Origin: Anaeromyces robustus
Taxonomy: Eukaryota; Neocallimastigomycota; Neocallimastigomycetes; Neocallimastigales; Neocallimastigaceae
Assembly: GCA_002104895.1 (NCBI GenBank)
Contig: MCFG01000053.1
Location: forward strand, 91,001 to 155,000
Direction: 5' to 3'
DNA: 64,000 nt
Shown: in pieces, positions 42,437 through 60,172 of the stretch
How the letters are laid out: each line of letters starts with the position of its first letter
How positions within the stretch are numbered: the stretch's first letter is position 1
Notes under the pieces: generated by a model
Seen by the model: only the letters and a program-made list of their open reading frames with translations
What the model was told of the DNA's origin: nothing
The model's database searches: none
Made by a program: the position numbers and the translations under genes

Positions 42437-43675
42437 TCATTTGATTTTAGTATTTAAAAGAGTTAATAATTCTATTGGCATTCTTAATGAATAATCAGTT
42501 TGATTTTCATTGTTAATATTTTTATAATACGCTCCTATACTATTATTTCCATAACTGTCTGCCTCTGTAATATTATTTTTTAATATATTTATTAAAGCAT
42601 CTCTCCATAATAAATATTCTGGGTCATAACTAAATGTTGAAGTTAATTTATTATTATTATTCTGCGGTGATTGATTTACTTCATGAGAAATAGGTGTATT
42701 AGGTTTATTTGAATTTGGTGTATTTAATGATTTTACTGAAGAAGATAATGATTTCATCGGAGAAGAAAGTGTATTTTCTTTTTCATTATTAGTAATACTA
42801 ATATTTGTGTTACTTCCTTTATTACTTTGATATACATTTTCCGTTAATTTTTTATTATTAAAAGCATCTTTATTTACATGTAAAGATGATGTACCTATTT
42901 CACTACCAGTATCAATATAATATACTGTATTGATATTTGGTGCTGTATCGGCTGGTCTAAAAGAAAAGATTCCACTAGAAGATCTTGAAAAACATTTATA
43001 TAATGTATTATTTTTACTATTGTGCCTAACTAATTCTTTATCATATTTCTGATCAACCAAACCACTATATGGAGTATCAAATAAAATCTTATCAATTATA
43101 TTAGATTCTTGACCTTTCCTAACATTTGTTACCATAGAATTAATATTTGACATGTTTAATTCTCTTTTTATATCATAAAATGCGGGCGAAGCACTAGTAA
43201 CAGCTGAAGTAGTTGTAACCCAACTTGAGTGATTACCTTGATTATATGAATCTGCCTGTGGGATTATAGGCATATCTGCTTGGGCAGAAAATACTTGATT
43301 ACCTTTTGAAGTTAAAGGTTGAGATTTTGATCCACTAAAATTATTTCGACCAGGACTACCCAAGTTAAATGGTGAAATAGGAACTTTATTTTCAGTAACA
43401 GGTGATTTTTGTTGTGTTAATATTTTTAAATGATTATTTTTACCACTCGTATCAATAGGTTTTCTAGCAAATTTATTTGTATTATTTTCTCTAGCAAAAG
43501 GTGATAATGGTTCATTTAATCTGCAATTAGTTTGCTCTACTGTAAATGAAGATTGCTCATTGGAATTTATAACTTTGAATGGTGAAAGGGGACTCGGATG
43601 GTTTAAATGTTGTTGGGTTGAAATTTTATTCAGTAAAGTTGGTGAACTTTTATTTTCAGTATTTTTATTATTCAT
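42437..43675 (-). CDS. Unrecognised Ser/Pro/Asn-rich protein with SPF motifs (412 aa)
   Basis: Single open frame, intact from the ATG at 43675 to its stop. I do not recognise the family. The composition is low in hydrophobics and rich in S, T, P, N and K, so it is probably mostly disordered. Three short motifs repeat in the first 110 residues: PLSPFKV, PLSPFAR and PISPFNL, and a further SP occurs in KSSPTLL and NLGSPGR. Several SP/TP sites in the C-terminal half (LSSPMKSL, LNTPNSNKPNTP) would suit proline-directed kinase phosphorylation. A more ordered C-terminal block reads YDPEYLLWRDALINILKNNI. No signal peptide or membrane segment is seen. Its codon use looks like neighbouring genes, so it is likely real. 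Function unknown. Confidence 0.7.
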   Translation of the reverse strand: MNNKNTENKSSPTLLNKISTQQHLNHPSPLSPFKVINSNEQSSFTVEQTNCRLNEPLSPFARENNTNKFARKPIDTSGKNNHLKILTQQKSPVTENKVPISPFNLGSPGRNNFSGSKSQPLTSKGNQVFSAQADMPIIPQADSYNQGNHSSWVTTTSAVTSASPAFYDIKRELNMSNINSMVTNVRKGQESNIIDKILFDTPYSGLVDQKYDKELVRHNSKNNTLYKCFSRSSSGIFSFRPADTAPNINTVYYIDTGSEIGTSSLHVNKDAFNNKKLTENVYQSNKGSNTNISITNNEKENTLSSPMKSLSSSVKSLNTPNSNKPNTPISHEVNQSPQNNNNKLTSTFSYDPEYLLWRDALINILKNNITEADSYGNNSIGAYYKNINNENQTDYSLRMPIELLTLLNTKIK

Positions 43676-43805
43676 ATTAAATTATATAATATTATTTTAA
43701 TATTATTATTCTTGTAATTTTTATTATTATTATTATTCTTGTATTTTTATTATTATTATTATTATTATTCTTGTAATTTTTATTATTATTATTATTCTTC
43801 TTGTA

Positions 43806-43844
<39 letters not shown>

Positions 43845-43930
43845 TTGTAATTTTTATTATTATTACTATTCTTGTAATTTTTATTATTATTATTATTATT
43901 ATTGTAATTTTTATTATTATTATTATTCTT

Positions 43931-43989
<59 letters not shown>

Positions 43990-44447
43990 TTATTATTGTA
44001 TTATTTTATTTTATTTTATTTTATTTTTTATTATTATTCTTTTTTTTTATAATACATTAAAAATATTAAAAAAAAATATTATAATTAATAAAAAAATTTT
44101 TTTTTCATGATAAATTTTACTACATATGAAGCAAATGTATCAAGTCTATATAGTTATTATTTATTGTAATTCTTAAAATTAAAATAATTTTGATAAAATT
44201 CGGAGATAATTATTTTTAAAATGAACTTTATTTATTATTTAATTATTAATTTTTCTTTATTGTACATTAAATTTTACATAATGATTTACGTATTTATATT
44301 ACAGAACTTTTATATATAAATTTTTATAAAATAATTAAAAAAGATATATAAAAAGTTTATATATTTTATATCAATATATTTAGTTATAATTTTTTAAAAT
44401 CCAAAAAGTATAATAATTTGTTATATTTTACTTAGAAATTATTCAAA
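43676..44447. other. Spacer with compound satellite, Ser-Pro-rich gene promoter / U2SURP 3' end
   Basis: The satellite at 43705-44000 lies just upstream of the start codon of the minus-strand gene. The remainder (44040-44447) is plain AT-rich sequence after the U2SURP stop. Confidence 0.7.
43705..44000. repeat. Compound satellite of (TTA)n with recurrent CTTGTA punctuation
   Basis: ATTCTTGTAATTTTT or ATTCTTGTATTTTT recurs about seven times at 26-45-bp spacing, separated by ATT runs of varying length, and ends in a pure (ATT)n tract. Confidence 0.9.
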
Positions 44448-47915
<3,468 letters not shown>

Positions 47916-49675
47916 TTTTTTGTATAATACTATACCTTTTGATATTATGTTATAAATAATTATTCAAAAAGAATTATTCAAAAGAATTATTTTTAATAAA
48001 ACAATTATTCAAAAAATTTTTAATATATGATATATAGAGACATACAAAAATTTATACTTTTATTTTTATTTCATCCAATAATTTTAACATTAATAAATTA
48101 AAATATAATCAATATTTTAATACTATCATGGATTATAAATATATTATAATAAATATTATTTATTAATAAAAACAGTGTTTTATATAAAAAAATGGGAAAA
48201 GGATTAGCTATAAAAAGTAAAGTATTTATTAAATAATAAAATAAATGGAAATATATATTTATTAATAATTAATATTAGAAAATTAGAAATTTTAATAATA
48301 ATAAATTCTTTTATTTTTACAATATACATAATACACCTTTAACATTATAAATAATTAATATTATTTTATTCATACAAAAAATTAATTAAAATCATTGCTT
48401 TATTTAATTAATTTTTTTTTTTTTGTTTTTTTTTGTTTTAAAAATTCAAATACATAAAATCATTTTACATATATACAAAAGTAAAATGTATATAATATAT
48501 ATATGAATTCAGTTTTATAATAAAAAAAATTAAATTAAGATTAAAGTAGATTTTTATATAACAAATAAAATTATTAAAATTTTTGTTATATTCATTGCTA
48601 GTTTAGTTTAAAATAATACTTATATTAGTAAATATTATATGAATTATATTTAAGATTTTTTTAATTTACATATAAATTTTTTTTATATTTAGATTTGTAA
48701 TTAATAATGATTAAATTATATTCATATTTTAATATCAATTTTTTTTAAAAAGTGTATGTAATATAATGTCTTAAATTTTTTATTTTTAAAAATATATTTT
48801 TAGAATTAATAATTAAACCAAATTATATTATTTTTATCATAATTATTATATTTTTTTAATAATATAATACTAGTTAATATGTAATAAACTTTATATAATA
48901 ATTAAAACGTATAATTCATATTTCATTAATTTTATAAATATTATAAATTTTTAGTTACAATTATAATAATAATTTATAGCAAATAACAATAAATAATAAT
49001 ATGAATCTATTATTATAATAATATTTGTAGTATTTTTTTTCCTAAAAATAATATGACATTTTCTATTTTATATAATAATTAATTAATTATTTTATAGTTT
49101 TTTTTTTTTTTTTTATTTTTTCTTTTAATTTTTTATTTTAATTTTTATTTTTATTTTTATTTTATTTTTTATTGTTATTCATATAATTAACATATTCTAT
49201 TTTAATATCTTTTTTAATATTTAATTATATTTATTTTATTAAAATTTTCATACCACTGCTATATAAACAGTTTTTTTGAAACTTTTATATAATAATATTC
49301 ATTAAAGATAAAGGAGGAAGCAAAAGTAAAAATCCATTTATTATTAATATATATATCATATTTGATGAACATATAAATTTTAATGAAACTAATATAATTT
49401 ATATATATATATTTTACTTTTTTTCTGATATTTATTTATTTTTTTTAAATATCTATTATATGCCAAATCCATTAAACTATATAATTTAATAAACAATTTT
49501 TTGATAAAAAATGTATAAATGAAAAATAATATAATATAAAAAATAAAACGATAAAAAAAACACATTAAATTGATTAAAAAAAAAAAACAGAGAGAGAAAA
49601 GTAAGAAAGTAATATAATCAAGATAAAAAGAAAATAATAATAATAATAAATAAATAAATAAATAAATAAATAAAT
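47916..49675. promoter_or_regulatory. Divergent intergenic region, U2SURP / F-box protein
   Basis: 1.76 kb, AT-rich, with T-runs at 48412-48434 and 49099-49115 and a short (AAAT)n patch just before the F-box start codon. No coding island. Holds both promoters. Confidence 0.6.
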
Positions 49676-51610
49676 ATGGGAAAGAAACAAAAAACAGATG
49701 CAGTGGAAGAGCCACAAAAATATATACGTGATCCAAATAGGAAATCAATACCATTAGATCCAAAAATATTATCATGTTTAGTAAGTTATATGCCTAGAAA
49801 AGAACAAATGATATGTTTATATATGAATAAAGCATTTGCAGCAGCAGTGGTTCCATTTTTATGGGAAATGATTCCTTTAAAAAAGAAATCTTTAGAAATA
49901 GCCAAAATATTACAAATAAAAATTACAGAAGGACCTTTGCATACAGGAGACAATATTAAAGAAACTAAAAAAAAGAAAAAAAAGAGAGTAAGAAAAGGAA
50001 ATATTACAGAAGGAATTGAGGAAGATAAAGAGGAAGAACCATCACCAATATCACCTGAATTATTACCAGATAAGCTTCCAGAAATAGTTTTAGATACTGA
50101 AAATAATAAATACCCACCTATGTTTGAGTATCACACATATGTTAAAATTTTAAATGGTGAAAATATGGATATATGGGATGATACAACAATGAAAGTACTG
50201 GAAAGGTGTGGTACAAATGCAAAGAAAGTTTTATTATTAAATGTTAGATTCTATAATACAGCATTATTTGCAAAGACAATTGCTTTATGTTGTCCAAATA
50301 TAACAGATATTAATTTTCAAGGAACAAGAGATCTAGGAAAATTAATTTTAGATACATTTTTGAATAGTTGTTCTCAAATTAATTCTTTAAATCTTGTAAA
50401 TACATCATGTAAAACAGGAAAATCAATTTTAGATGCATTAAAGCAAATGAAATCTGAAAAACTTTTAAGTTTGAAATTTGGATTAAATGTGGATTTAATT
50501 GAAAGTAATATTCATGGTGCAAGGTTTTTAAGTACAAATAGCATAAATTTAGAGACTGGAGGTAAACCAAATCCTGATTTAGTAGAAGCTGTTGATCGTC
50601 GTCCAAGTGTTTTGGCTAGGCAATATCCATTAGATGTTACTAATCAATTATCAAATTATATGGTTAACCTTGTTGTTCTGACGATTTTCTCAGGCCATGA
50701 AATATCAGCAGAATCATTAATGCAGTTTGCTAAAGTTTGCAACAAATTAGAAGAATTAACGCTTGGATGTTTAAATAATAATGATGATATAATGGAAATG
50801 TTTTTACATAATAATGATAAAAAATTAAAAATTTTGGAAATTATAGATTGTAGAGAAATTAATGAAACTGATGCTTTTGAAAAAAAATTAAATTTAAGTT
50901 GCAATGAAAAAATAGCGACAACAAAAACAAAAATAATTATTAATGAAAATAATGGTGATATTATTGAACTACATGAAGATGGAATAACAAGAAAAACATT
51001 CCAAAATATTGCAAAATATTGTTCGAATCTTTTAAAATTTTCATTTGATAATAAACGTAAAAGCTTTTTATATATGGATACAAAAACAACTTATGAATAT
51101 ACTTCAAGAGATTTAGCAGATTGTTTAAAACAATTAAATAAGTTAAAAGTTTTAAAATTAAGTTATAATCCTATAAGTGATGATGAAATGTCAGAGATCA
51201 TAAAATCATGTCCAAATTTATGTGTATTAGATATTGAATCTTGCTTTTGGTCATTAGGTAAAAAATCATTAGATGTACTTCCTCATAGTTTATTTTCTAT
51301 TAATTGCTTTATTGATAAAAATGTAACATCGGATGATATTCGTAACTTAATTAAAAATCTACCATCATTAAATAATTTCGTAATGTTCTTACCTATACTT
51401 CCAAAACCAAAACCAAAAGTTAAAAAATCAAAAGCAAAGCAACAACTTGAAAACTTTGATGATTGGGTATCATTGCTAAAATATTCAAGTGAAGGATATG
51501 AACTGCCAAAAAATCGTTCATCACATATATTTTTAGAAGGTGTTTTAAGATCTGAATCATTATTTCACTACAATAGTGAAAATATTCAACAATTGAAACA
51601 AGATATTTAA
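49676..51610 (+). CDS. F-box/leucine-rich-repeat protein (644 aa)
   Basis: Likely substrate adaptor of an SCF ubiquitin ligase. Single exon, with the start chosen at the first ATG after a (AAAT)n leader. An F-box-like segment lies at about residues 22-68 (LDPKILSCLVSYMPRKEQMI, then FLWEMIPL); its 'W..i' end is typical. A Lys-rich acidic linker at about 95-125 contains KKKKKKRVRKG. From about residue 160 irregular leucine-rich repeats follow, for example LLNVRFYNTALFAKTIALCC, LEELTLGCLNNN, LKVLKLSYNPISDDEM and LCVLDIESCFW. Basic residues near the end (PKPKPKVKKSKAK) could be nuclear-targeting. The exact orthologue is not recognised; fungal F-box/LRR proteins diverge quickly. Confidence 0.82.
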   Translation: MGKKQKTDAVEEPQKYIRDPNRKSIPLDPKILSCLVSYMPRKEQMICLYMNKAFAAAVVPFLWEMIPLKKKSLEIAKILQIKITEGPLHTGDNIKETKKKKKKRVRKGNITEGIEEDKEEEPSPISPELLPDKLPEIVLDTENNKYPPMFEYHTYVKILNGENMDIWDDTTMKVLERCGTNAKKVLLLNVRFYNTALFAKTIALCCPNITDINFQGTRDLGKLILDTFLNSCSQINSLNLVNTSCKTGKSILDALKQMKSEKLLSLKFGLNVDLIESNIHGARFLSTNSINLETGGKPNPDLVEAVDRRPSVLARQYPLDVTNQLSNYMVNLVVLTIFSGHEISAESLMQFAKVCNKLEELTLGCLNNNDDIMEMFLHNNDKKLKILEIIDCREINETDAFEKKLNLSCNEKIATTKTKIIINENNGDIIELHEDGITRKTFQNIAKYCSNLLKFSFDNKRKSFLYMDTKTTYEYTSRDLADCLKQLNKLKVLKLSYNPISDDEMSEIIKSCPNLCVLDIESCFWSLGKKSLDVLPHSLFSINCFIDKNVTSDDIRNLIKNLPSLNNFVMFLPILPKPKPKVKKSKAKQQLENFDDWVSLLKYSSEGYELPKNRSSHIFLEGVLRSESLFHYNSENIQQLKQDI

Positions 51611-52081
51611 ACATAGTAATTTATAGTATATAAGCATAATTATATATTGATTTTAATTTAATATCTTTATTTAAATAATACTTTCATTAAATTATATAAA
51701 AATAATTTAAAAAATTATTGTAAAATCTAAAAAATCTAAATTATAGAATATTATAAGAATTTAATTACATACAAATACAGTAATATAAAAAATAATTTTT
51801 TTAAATAAAAAAAAATAAAACAAATAATTAAAAAAAAATAATAATTGATAATATAAATATTGTTTATTATTATATCATTTAATAAATATAATGATTTATA
51901 AAAAAAATGAATATATCGATAAATTTATATCAGTAAATAATATAATATAAATTTTTTTTATTTTTTTTTTATTTGTTTTATTTTATCTTTTCATTTCTTT
52001 AACAACAAATAAAAAATAAAGAAAAACTATTAATAAGGAGAAATATATATATATATTTTTTATTGACCATTTTTCATTTTA
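51611..52081. other. Convergent spacer, F-box protein / WD40-like protein
   Basis: 471 bp of AT-rich 3' flanking DNA with short A and T runs; nothing else seen. Confidence 0.6.
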
Positions 52082-54887
52082 TTATGTATTAATACTTATA
52101 TAATTATAAATATTTTTATATTTATCAATTAGATCATTACAACTGAAAATACACCATTCATTGCTGTTACAAATTACAAATTTAGATGTATTATTAAAAA
52201 AATAAATATGGCGTTGTATAAAATCAGTGACATTGCATTTTGTATTTAATAATGTAGTAATTTTTGTATTTATTTTATTTTTTTTAATATATTCTGTATA
52301 TTGTGGTAAATTTTTCACATATTCTGTTATTTCTTTAGAAGCGTTTCTATTCATTAGTATATTAACATTTCTTAATGGATATAATTCATGTGGGTTAAAA
52401 AAATATAAATTATCTTATTTAAATATTTAAAAAAAGAAGATTAATGTTTATTAATTTGAATAAAAAAATATATTTATATTTATTTATTTTTTTTACCATC
52501 ATTAGTATATCCAATTGCTAATACAAAATCATTTATATTAACAGAAAGACCTACTATATTACTTCTATACACTTCTTTTATCGATTTCCATTTCATTAGT
52601 TTAGCTTTATATTCTCTATCAGTAAATGTAATTCCTAAATGACTATTATAACTTGCTGTTTTATTATTATTAATATTTTCTTGACCAATTTCATAATGGA
52701 AAATTTCTATATATTTATTATTTATTGTTGATAAATTAAATATTCTTAATGACCCATCAGAACATCCAACTATTATTTGTTTAGCTTCTGATATTTTTGG
52801 TCTACTAATTTTTAGACTTAAGGGCTATAATAAAAATATATATTAGTATCACTTACATTTATATTATAAATATATATATTGTATCAAAAATATTTTAAAT
52901 TTCTTAAATTACTATAATTAATATATTTTCTATTTCTGTTTGACTTTTCATGTATTTTGAGTTATTTATATCCTCATCGTTAATGTCTATTTTGTTAAAT
53001 AATAGTTTTAACATATAGTAATATTACAAATATCATAAATAATATATTAATATTAGTAATTATTAAATATATAATAAATATAACTTAATTATAATTATTA
53101 CATTCTTCAATTTTGTCAATTAATACATCTGATATACATGGTTTAAGCTATAAATATATTCGAGTTAATTATAATTTTTTAATTAAAAATGAAATTATTG
53201 TAATATATATATTTATAATGATATATGTTTTTGTATACTTGTATTAGTAATGTAGCTGTTAAACTTTTTTTCGACAATTTTTCTGAATTATCGATATTTT
53301 TATCTGATAAATTTGATGAATCTATTTTTATATTATTTGAATTATATTCTGAGTTATTAATTTCTAAAATAGACTTATCATCAATATTATTATTTAATGA
53401 ACTATTATCAAGATTCTTTGACGATAAATTGTTATTTTTTTCACACCATTTTAATTCAATAATTAATCCTTTTTTTAAACCAATTATATATGAAAGAGTT
53501 TCAATATCAAATGCAATAGCTGTGACGTCCTGATAATCTATAGAATATATTAATTATTAAAATATGTAATAAATGATTTTTTGATTAAATAAATATTTAT
53601 TACCTAATATTTGAGTTGAATTTTTTGTTTTTACAAATTGTTTTAATTTTTCTTCAATTATCATATCATCTGATGCAACATTTTGAATGATATTTTGATT
53701 TTCAATATCTGATAATATAGATAATTTACATAACCATTCTACATTAAAGCTTGGAATTGACCATGCCATTATATATGGCTCTTTTAATTCATTATATATA
53801 GGCATAAATAAAATATTATCTCTATAATTATATTCAGATACAAGAATAGATTGAGTGGATAATTGTAATTGATTTCCTATATGATGACTAATAATATATT
53901 CACCAGTAATAATATTTTCGGAAATGATAATATTCATTATTATTCCAATACCATTAATATTACCTAAAAAATAATTTGTCTTCATTCTTACTATTATTTT
54001 ATTCAAAATTATACCATCTTCTGTAGCATTATTATTTTTATTATTTTTCATTTCATTAAAACTTGAAATTGATTCTGTTGTTGATTCTTTGATTTTTGGC
54101 ATAGTATTCATAACATCAGAATAATTTACTGAAAAAGCAGAACCATATTTATTTATAGTATTCTCACTTACATTTAATTTATATGAATCTATAAGTTTTA
54201 ATTCATTTTTTTTCCTTTTTTCTTCTTGTAATTCTTTATAAAATTTATACTGAGCTAATAACATATAAATTTCATTAATAACTTTTAATCCTACAGTATT
54301 ATATTTCCCTATAGCATTTGAATCAATATTCTTAGTTAATGCTACTATATTATATATTATACTATTTTTATATGTCAAAATACTATTGATTTTAATTGTT
54401 TCATTTTCAATATTTTTTGCATTAAGTTGATTAACTTGTTGGATTTTAAAATTTTTTCCGTTTGAACTTTTATTTGCATTTCTAAAATCTTCATTAACTG
54501 TTTTATAATCTGTTACATCAATACTGTTTAATTTACATGCATTAGTAATTCCAGAACAATTAATATTTTCAATATATTTTAATGATGTAAAAAGTTCATC
54601 ATCTTTGTTGTATATTTCCCATATTTCTTTATTGTATAAATTAAAATAATATATTAATAAAAAATTGTTATATCTTATAATAAATAGTTATATAGAATAA
54701 TTATTTACCAATAATTCCTTGAAATGTTATTACCATATATAAATATTCTGTGATACAATCAACATATACAATTTCACCATTTGTTGTAAAAAAGAACTTT
54801 TCAAAAGTAGGACCAGCTGTAAGGTTTTAAAATATTTTTTTTTTTTTTTTGAATTTTTCAATGAAATTAAATTAATAGCAATTCAAA

Positions 54888-54938
<51 letters not shown>

Positions 54939-54939
54939 G

Positions 54940-54997
<58 letters not shown>

Positions 54998-55575
54998 TAT
55001 TATTATTATTATTTTTATTATTTTTATTATTATACCGTTATTTGTTTGCTTTCTCTTTTCAAATTTTTCTTTACATTTATCAATTTGATCTTTTAATTCT
55101 TTATTAAATTTTTCCTTTTTTTCATCCTAATTTATATGATATTAGTAAAAATATTTAATAAAATTATATAATAAATATTTTCAATTTCTTACTTTTATTT
55201 CTTGCTCTTTCCTTTGATTCGCTTTTATTCTACTTAATTCATATTTTGCAATTTTTAACACATCATTAGAGTTTGCTCCTGAAATTTGTACAAAAATATC
55301 ATTTAAATATTCGGATTTAGTTTCAATTTGGGTATTATATCTAAATCTTGTATTATCTTTAAAAAGTTTTTCAAATGACTTTTTATATTATATTTAGATA
55401 TTTTTAAATAAAAAAAATTCTAAATAAAAAATGATTTATTATATACCTCTATTTCTGTTGAAGTTTCTTTAATATCATTATTGATTTCTTTTAATTTTTG
55501 TATTACATCAATTACTGTAATTTTTTTATCAGTAAAATCCAGTACTGGTTTCGCTTTGAATCTATTTTTATCCAT
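52082..55575 (-). CDS. WD40/beta-propeller-like protein, probably ciliary
   Basis: Ten exons on the minus strand (55447-55575, 55193-55378, 55036-55126, 54709-54816, 53604-54626, 53239-53537, 53102-53147, 52913-52986, 52497-52824, 52082-52413) close exactly to 871 aa. The N-terminal ~130 residues are charged and helical (VIDVIQKLKEINNDI, KFNKELKDQIDKCKEKFEKR). Propeller-like strands follow: GEIVYVDCITEYLYMVITFQ, EIWEIYNKDDELF, YIMAWSIPSFNVEWLCKL, TAIAFDIETLSYIIGLKKG and IIVGCSDGSLRIFNLSTI; the last one is a good WD-type blade. I cannot name the orthologue with confidence. A WDR93-like or dynein-intermediate-chain-like flagellar protein is possible, supported mainly by the shared promoter with the LRRC43-like gene. 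Confidence 0.75.
54890..55034. repeat. (TTA)n in intron 3 of the WD40-like gene
   Basis: About 45 interrupted TTA units directly next to the donor of exon 55036-55126. Reads (UAA)n in the transcript. Confidence 0.9.
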
Positions 55576-55842
55576 ATTTATTTCAAATATATAGAACTAA
55601 AACAATTTATTTTCTTTTCTTATTTTTCCTTCTTATAAATAAAGTTTTATTAGAAAAATATTTCAAAAAAATCCTCTTGATTATTTAATTTTTTTATTTT
55701 TTATATGAAAATTAAAATGTTAAATAATTAACTTTATAAACCTTATTAATGAAAAATAAATTTTGATTCACTGTTAATTTCCATTTTTTTTTAAAAAATT
55801 TAATTTATTTAAATATAATATAAAGTATGTTTTATTTATAAT
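55576..55842. promoter_or_regulatory. 267-bp divergent promoter, WD40-like / LRRC43-like genes
   Basis: The two start codons face away from each other 267 bp apart, the shortest divergent spacing in the window (others exceed 1.4 kb). The text is AT-rich with a GAAAATATTTCAAAA-like element near 55651. I could not recognise an X-box for a ciliary RFX factor. Confidence 0.65.
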
Positions 55843-58740
<2,898 letters not shown>

Positions 58741-59952
58741 TTTTTGCAAATGTTTTAGCAGTAATATATAAATTTTTCATGACAATTAAAAAATATATAA
58801 TATTTATTATAAATAGTTCATAAAACTATAATTAATATAAATTTCAAAATATATATATATATGTATATTTTTATAAATAAATAAAAGACATATATTAATC
58901 CAAAAACATTAAAATGTTTAATAAAAATATTAAAAATAGGATTATTAAACTATTACTTTTTTAATAGAAAGTACATATGATTAACAATTATTTTTAATTA
59001 TAAAAATAAGTAATTTATTAATAATTATTATTTGAAATTTTAAATATATTAATAGTGTATATATGTATTTTACCAATAAGTTTATTATTATAAATAAAAT
59101 TATAGATTTCATTAAAATATTTCCTTTTGTTATATCGCCATATGTATTTTAAAATACAAGTATCTTTTATATTTATTAATATTATTTTTAATAAAGGATT
59201 GTTATATAAATTTCAAAATGATAAATCTTCTAAAAAAATTTAATATATAAAACATAAAAAAAAAAAAGAAAAGAAAAAGATGTATTATACTATAATTATT
59301 TATTATTTATAATTAAAATGAATAAAATAATTTTTTTAAGATTAGAAAAAAAATAAAAATAAAAATACTAAACCAAAATTCAAATATATAAAAATAACTA
59401 AATTAATATATACTATTAATTTAAAATAAATATGAATAATTTATTAATATTTTATACACATTATAATTATAATAATTTTAAATTTTATTTTAAAATTTTT
59501 AATTTTAAAAATACCAAAAAAATAAAAATAATATTTTAGTTTTTGATTTATTTTTTTTTTATTATATTTTATTAATAACTTCTACTTTAATGAAAATTAC
59601 TATAATCTATAATTCTATCTTTATTTATATATATATATTGACATTTCTTTAAAATTTCTAGAGAGTTTATTGTTTTATTCTATTTTAATATTTTTTTATT
59701 TATTTATTTTATTATTTAGTAAAATCTATATATTTATATTATTCATAAATAACTAAACTATCTTTTTATTAAATAAAATATCTATCTTATTAAAATATAA
59801 CAAAAAATTGAATATCATTATTATCAAAGATATAATATATAATCGTAAAAATAATAATTATTATTATCATTTTATTCATATTTTATACAATAATAAAAAA
59901 CATTAATTGAATAAAACATTTCTTTAATTTATTTTATTTAAATAAAGAAAAT

Positions 59953-59991
<39 letters not shown>

Positions 59992-60172
59992 TTTAACAAT
60001 TTAAACAATATATTATTATAAAAAATAAAAAATTAAAGAAAAAAATATTAAAAAAGCATATGAAATAAAATTTGAAAAAAAAGTATTTATTTACTCATAA
60101 TAAATATAATACATTATATTATTAAATAAGCAATTTTACAAAATTTATATATAATAAATTAAAAGAATAATA
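58741..60172. other. Intergenic region, LRRC43-like gene / HTH protein
   Basis: 1.43 kb of AT-rich DNA with a (TAATAA)n patch at 59949-59992 and A-rich text near 59260-59280. No coding island or RNA gene seen. Contains the HTH-gene promoter at its right end. Confidence 0.6.

Noticed and set aside
43739-44110. Ile/Leu/Tyr-rich plus-strand frames
   Set aside because: They come from the TTA compound satellite upstream of the Ser/Pro-rich gene.
50379-50904. Minus-strand frames within the F-box gene
   Set aside because: Shadows of the single 644-aa exon on the plus strand.
53225-53533. 102-aa plus-strand frame
   Set aside because: Antisense to exon 53239-53537 of the WD40-like gene, whose model closes in frame.
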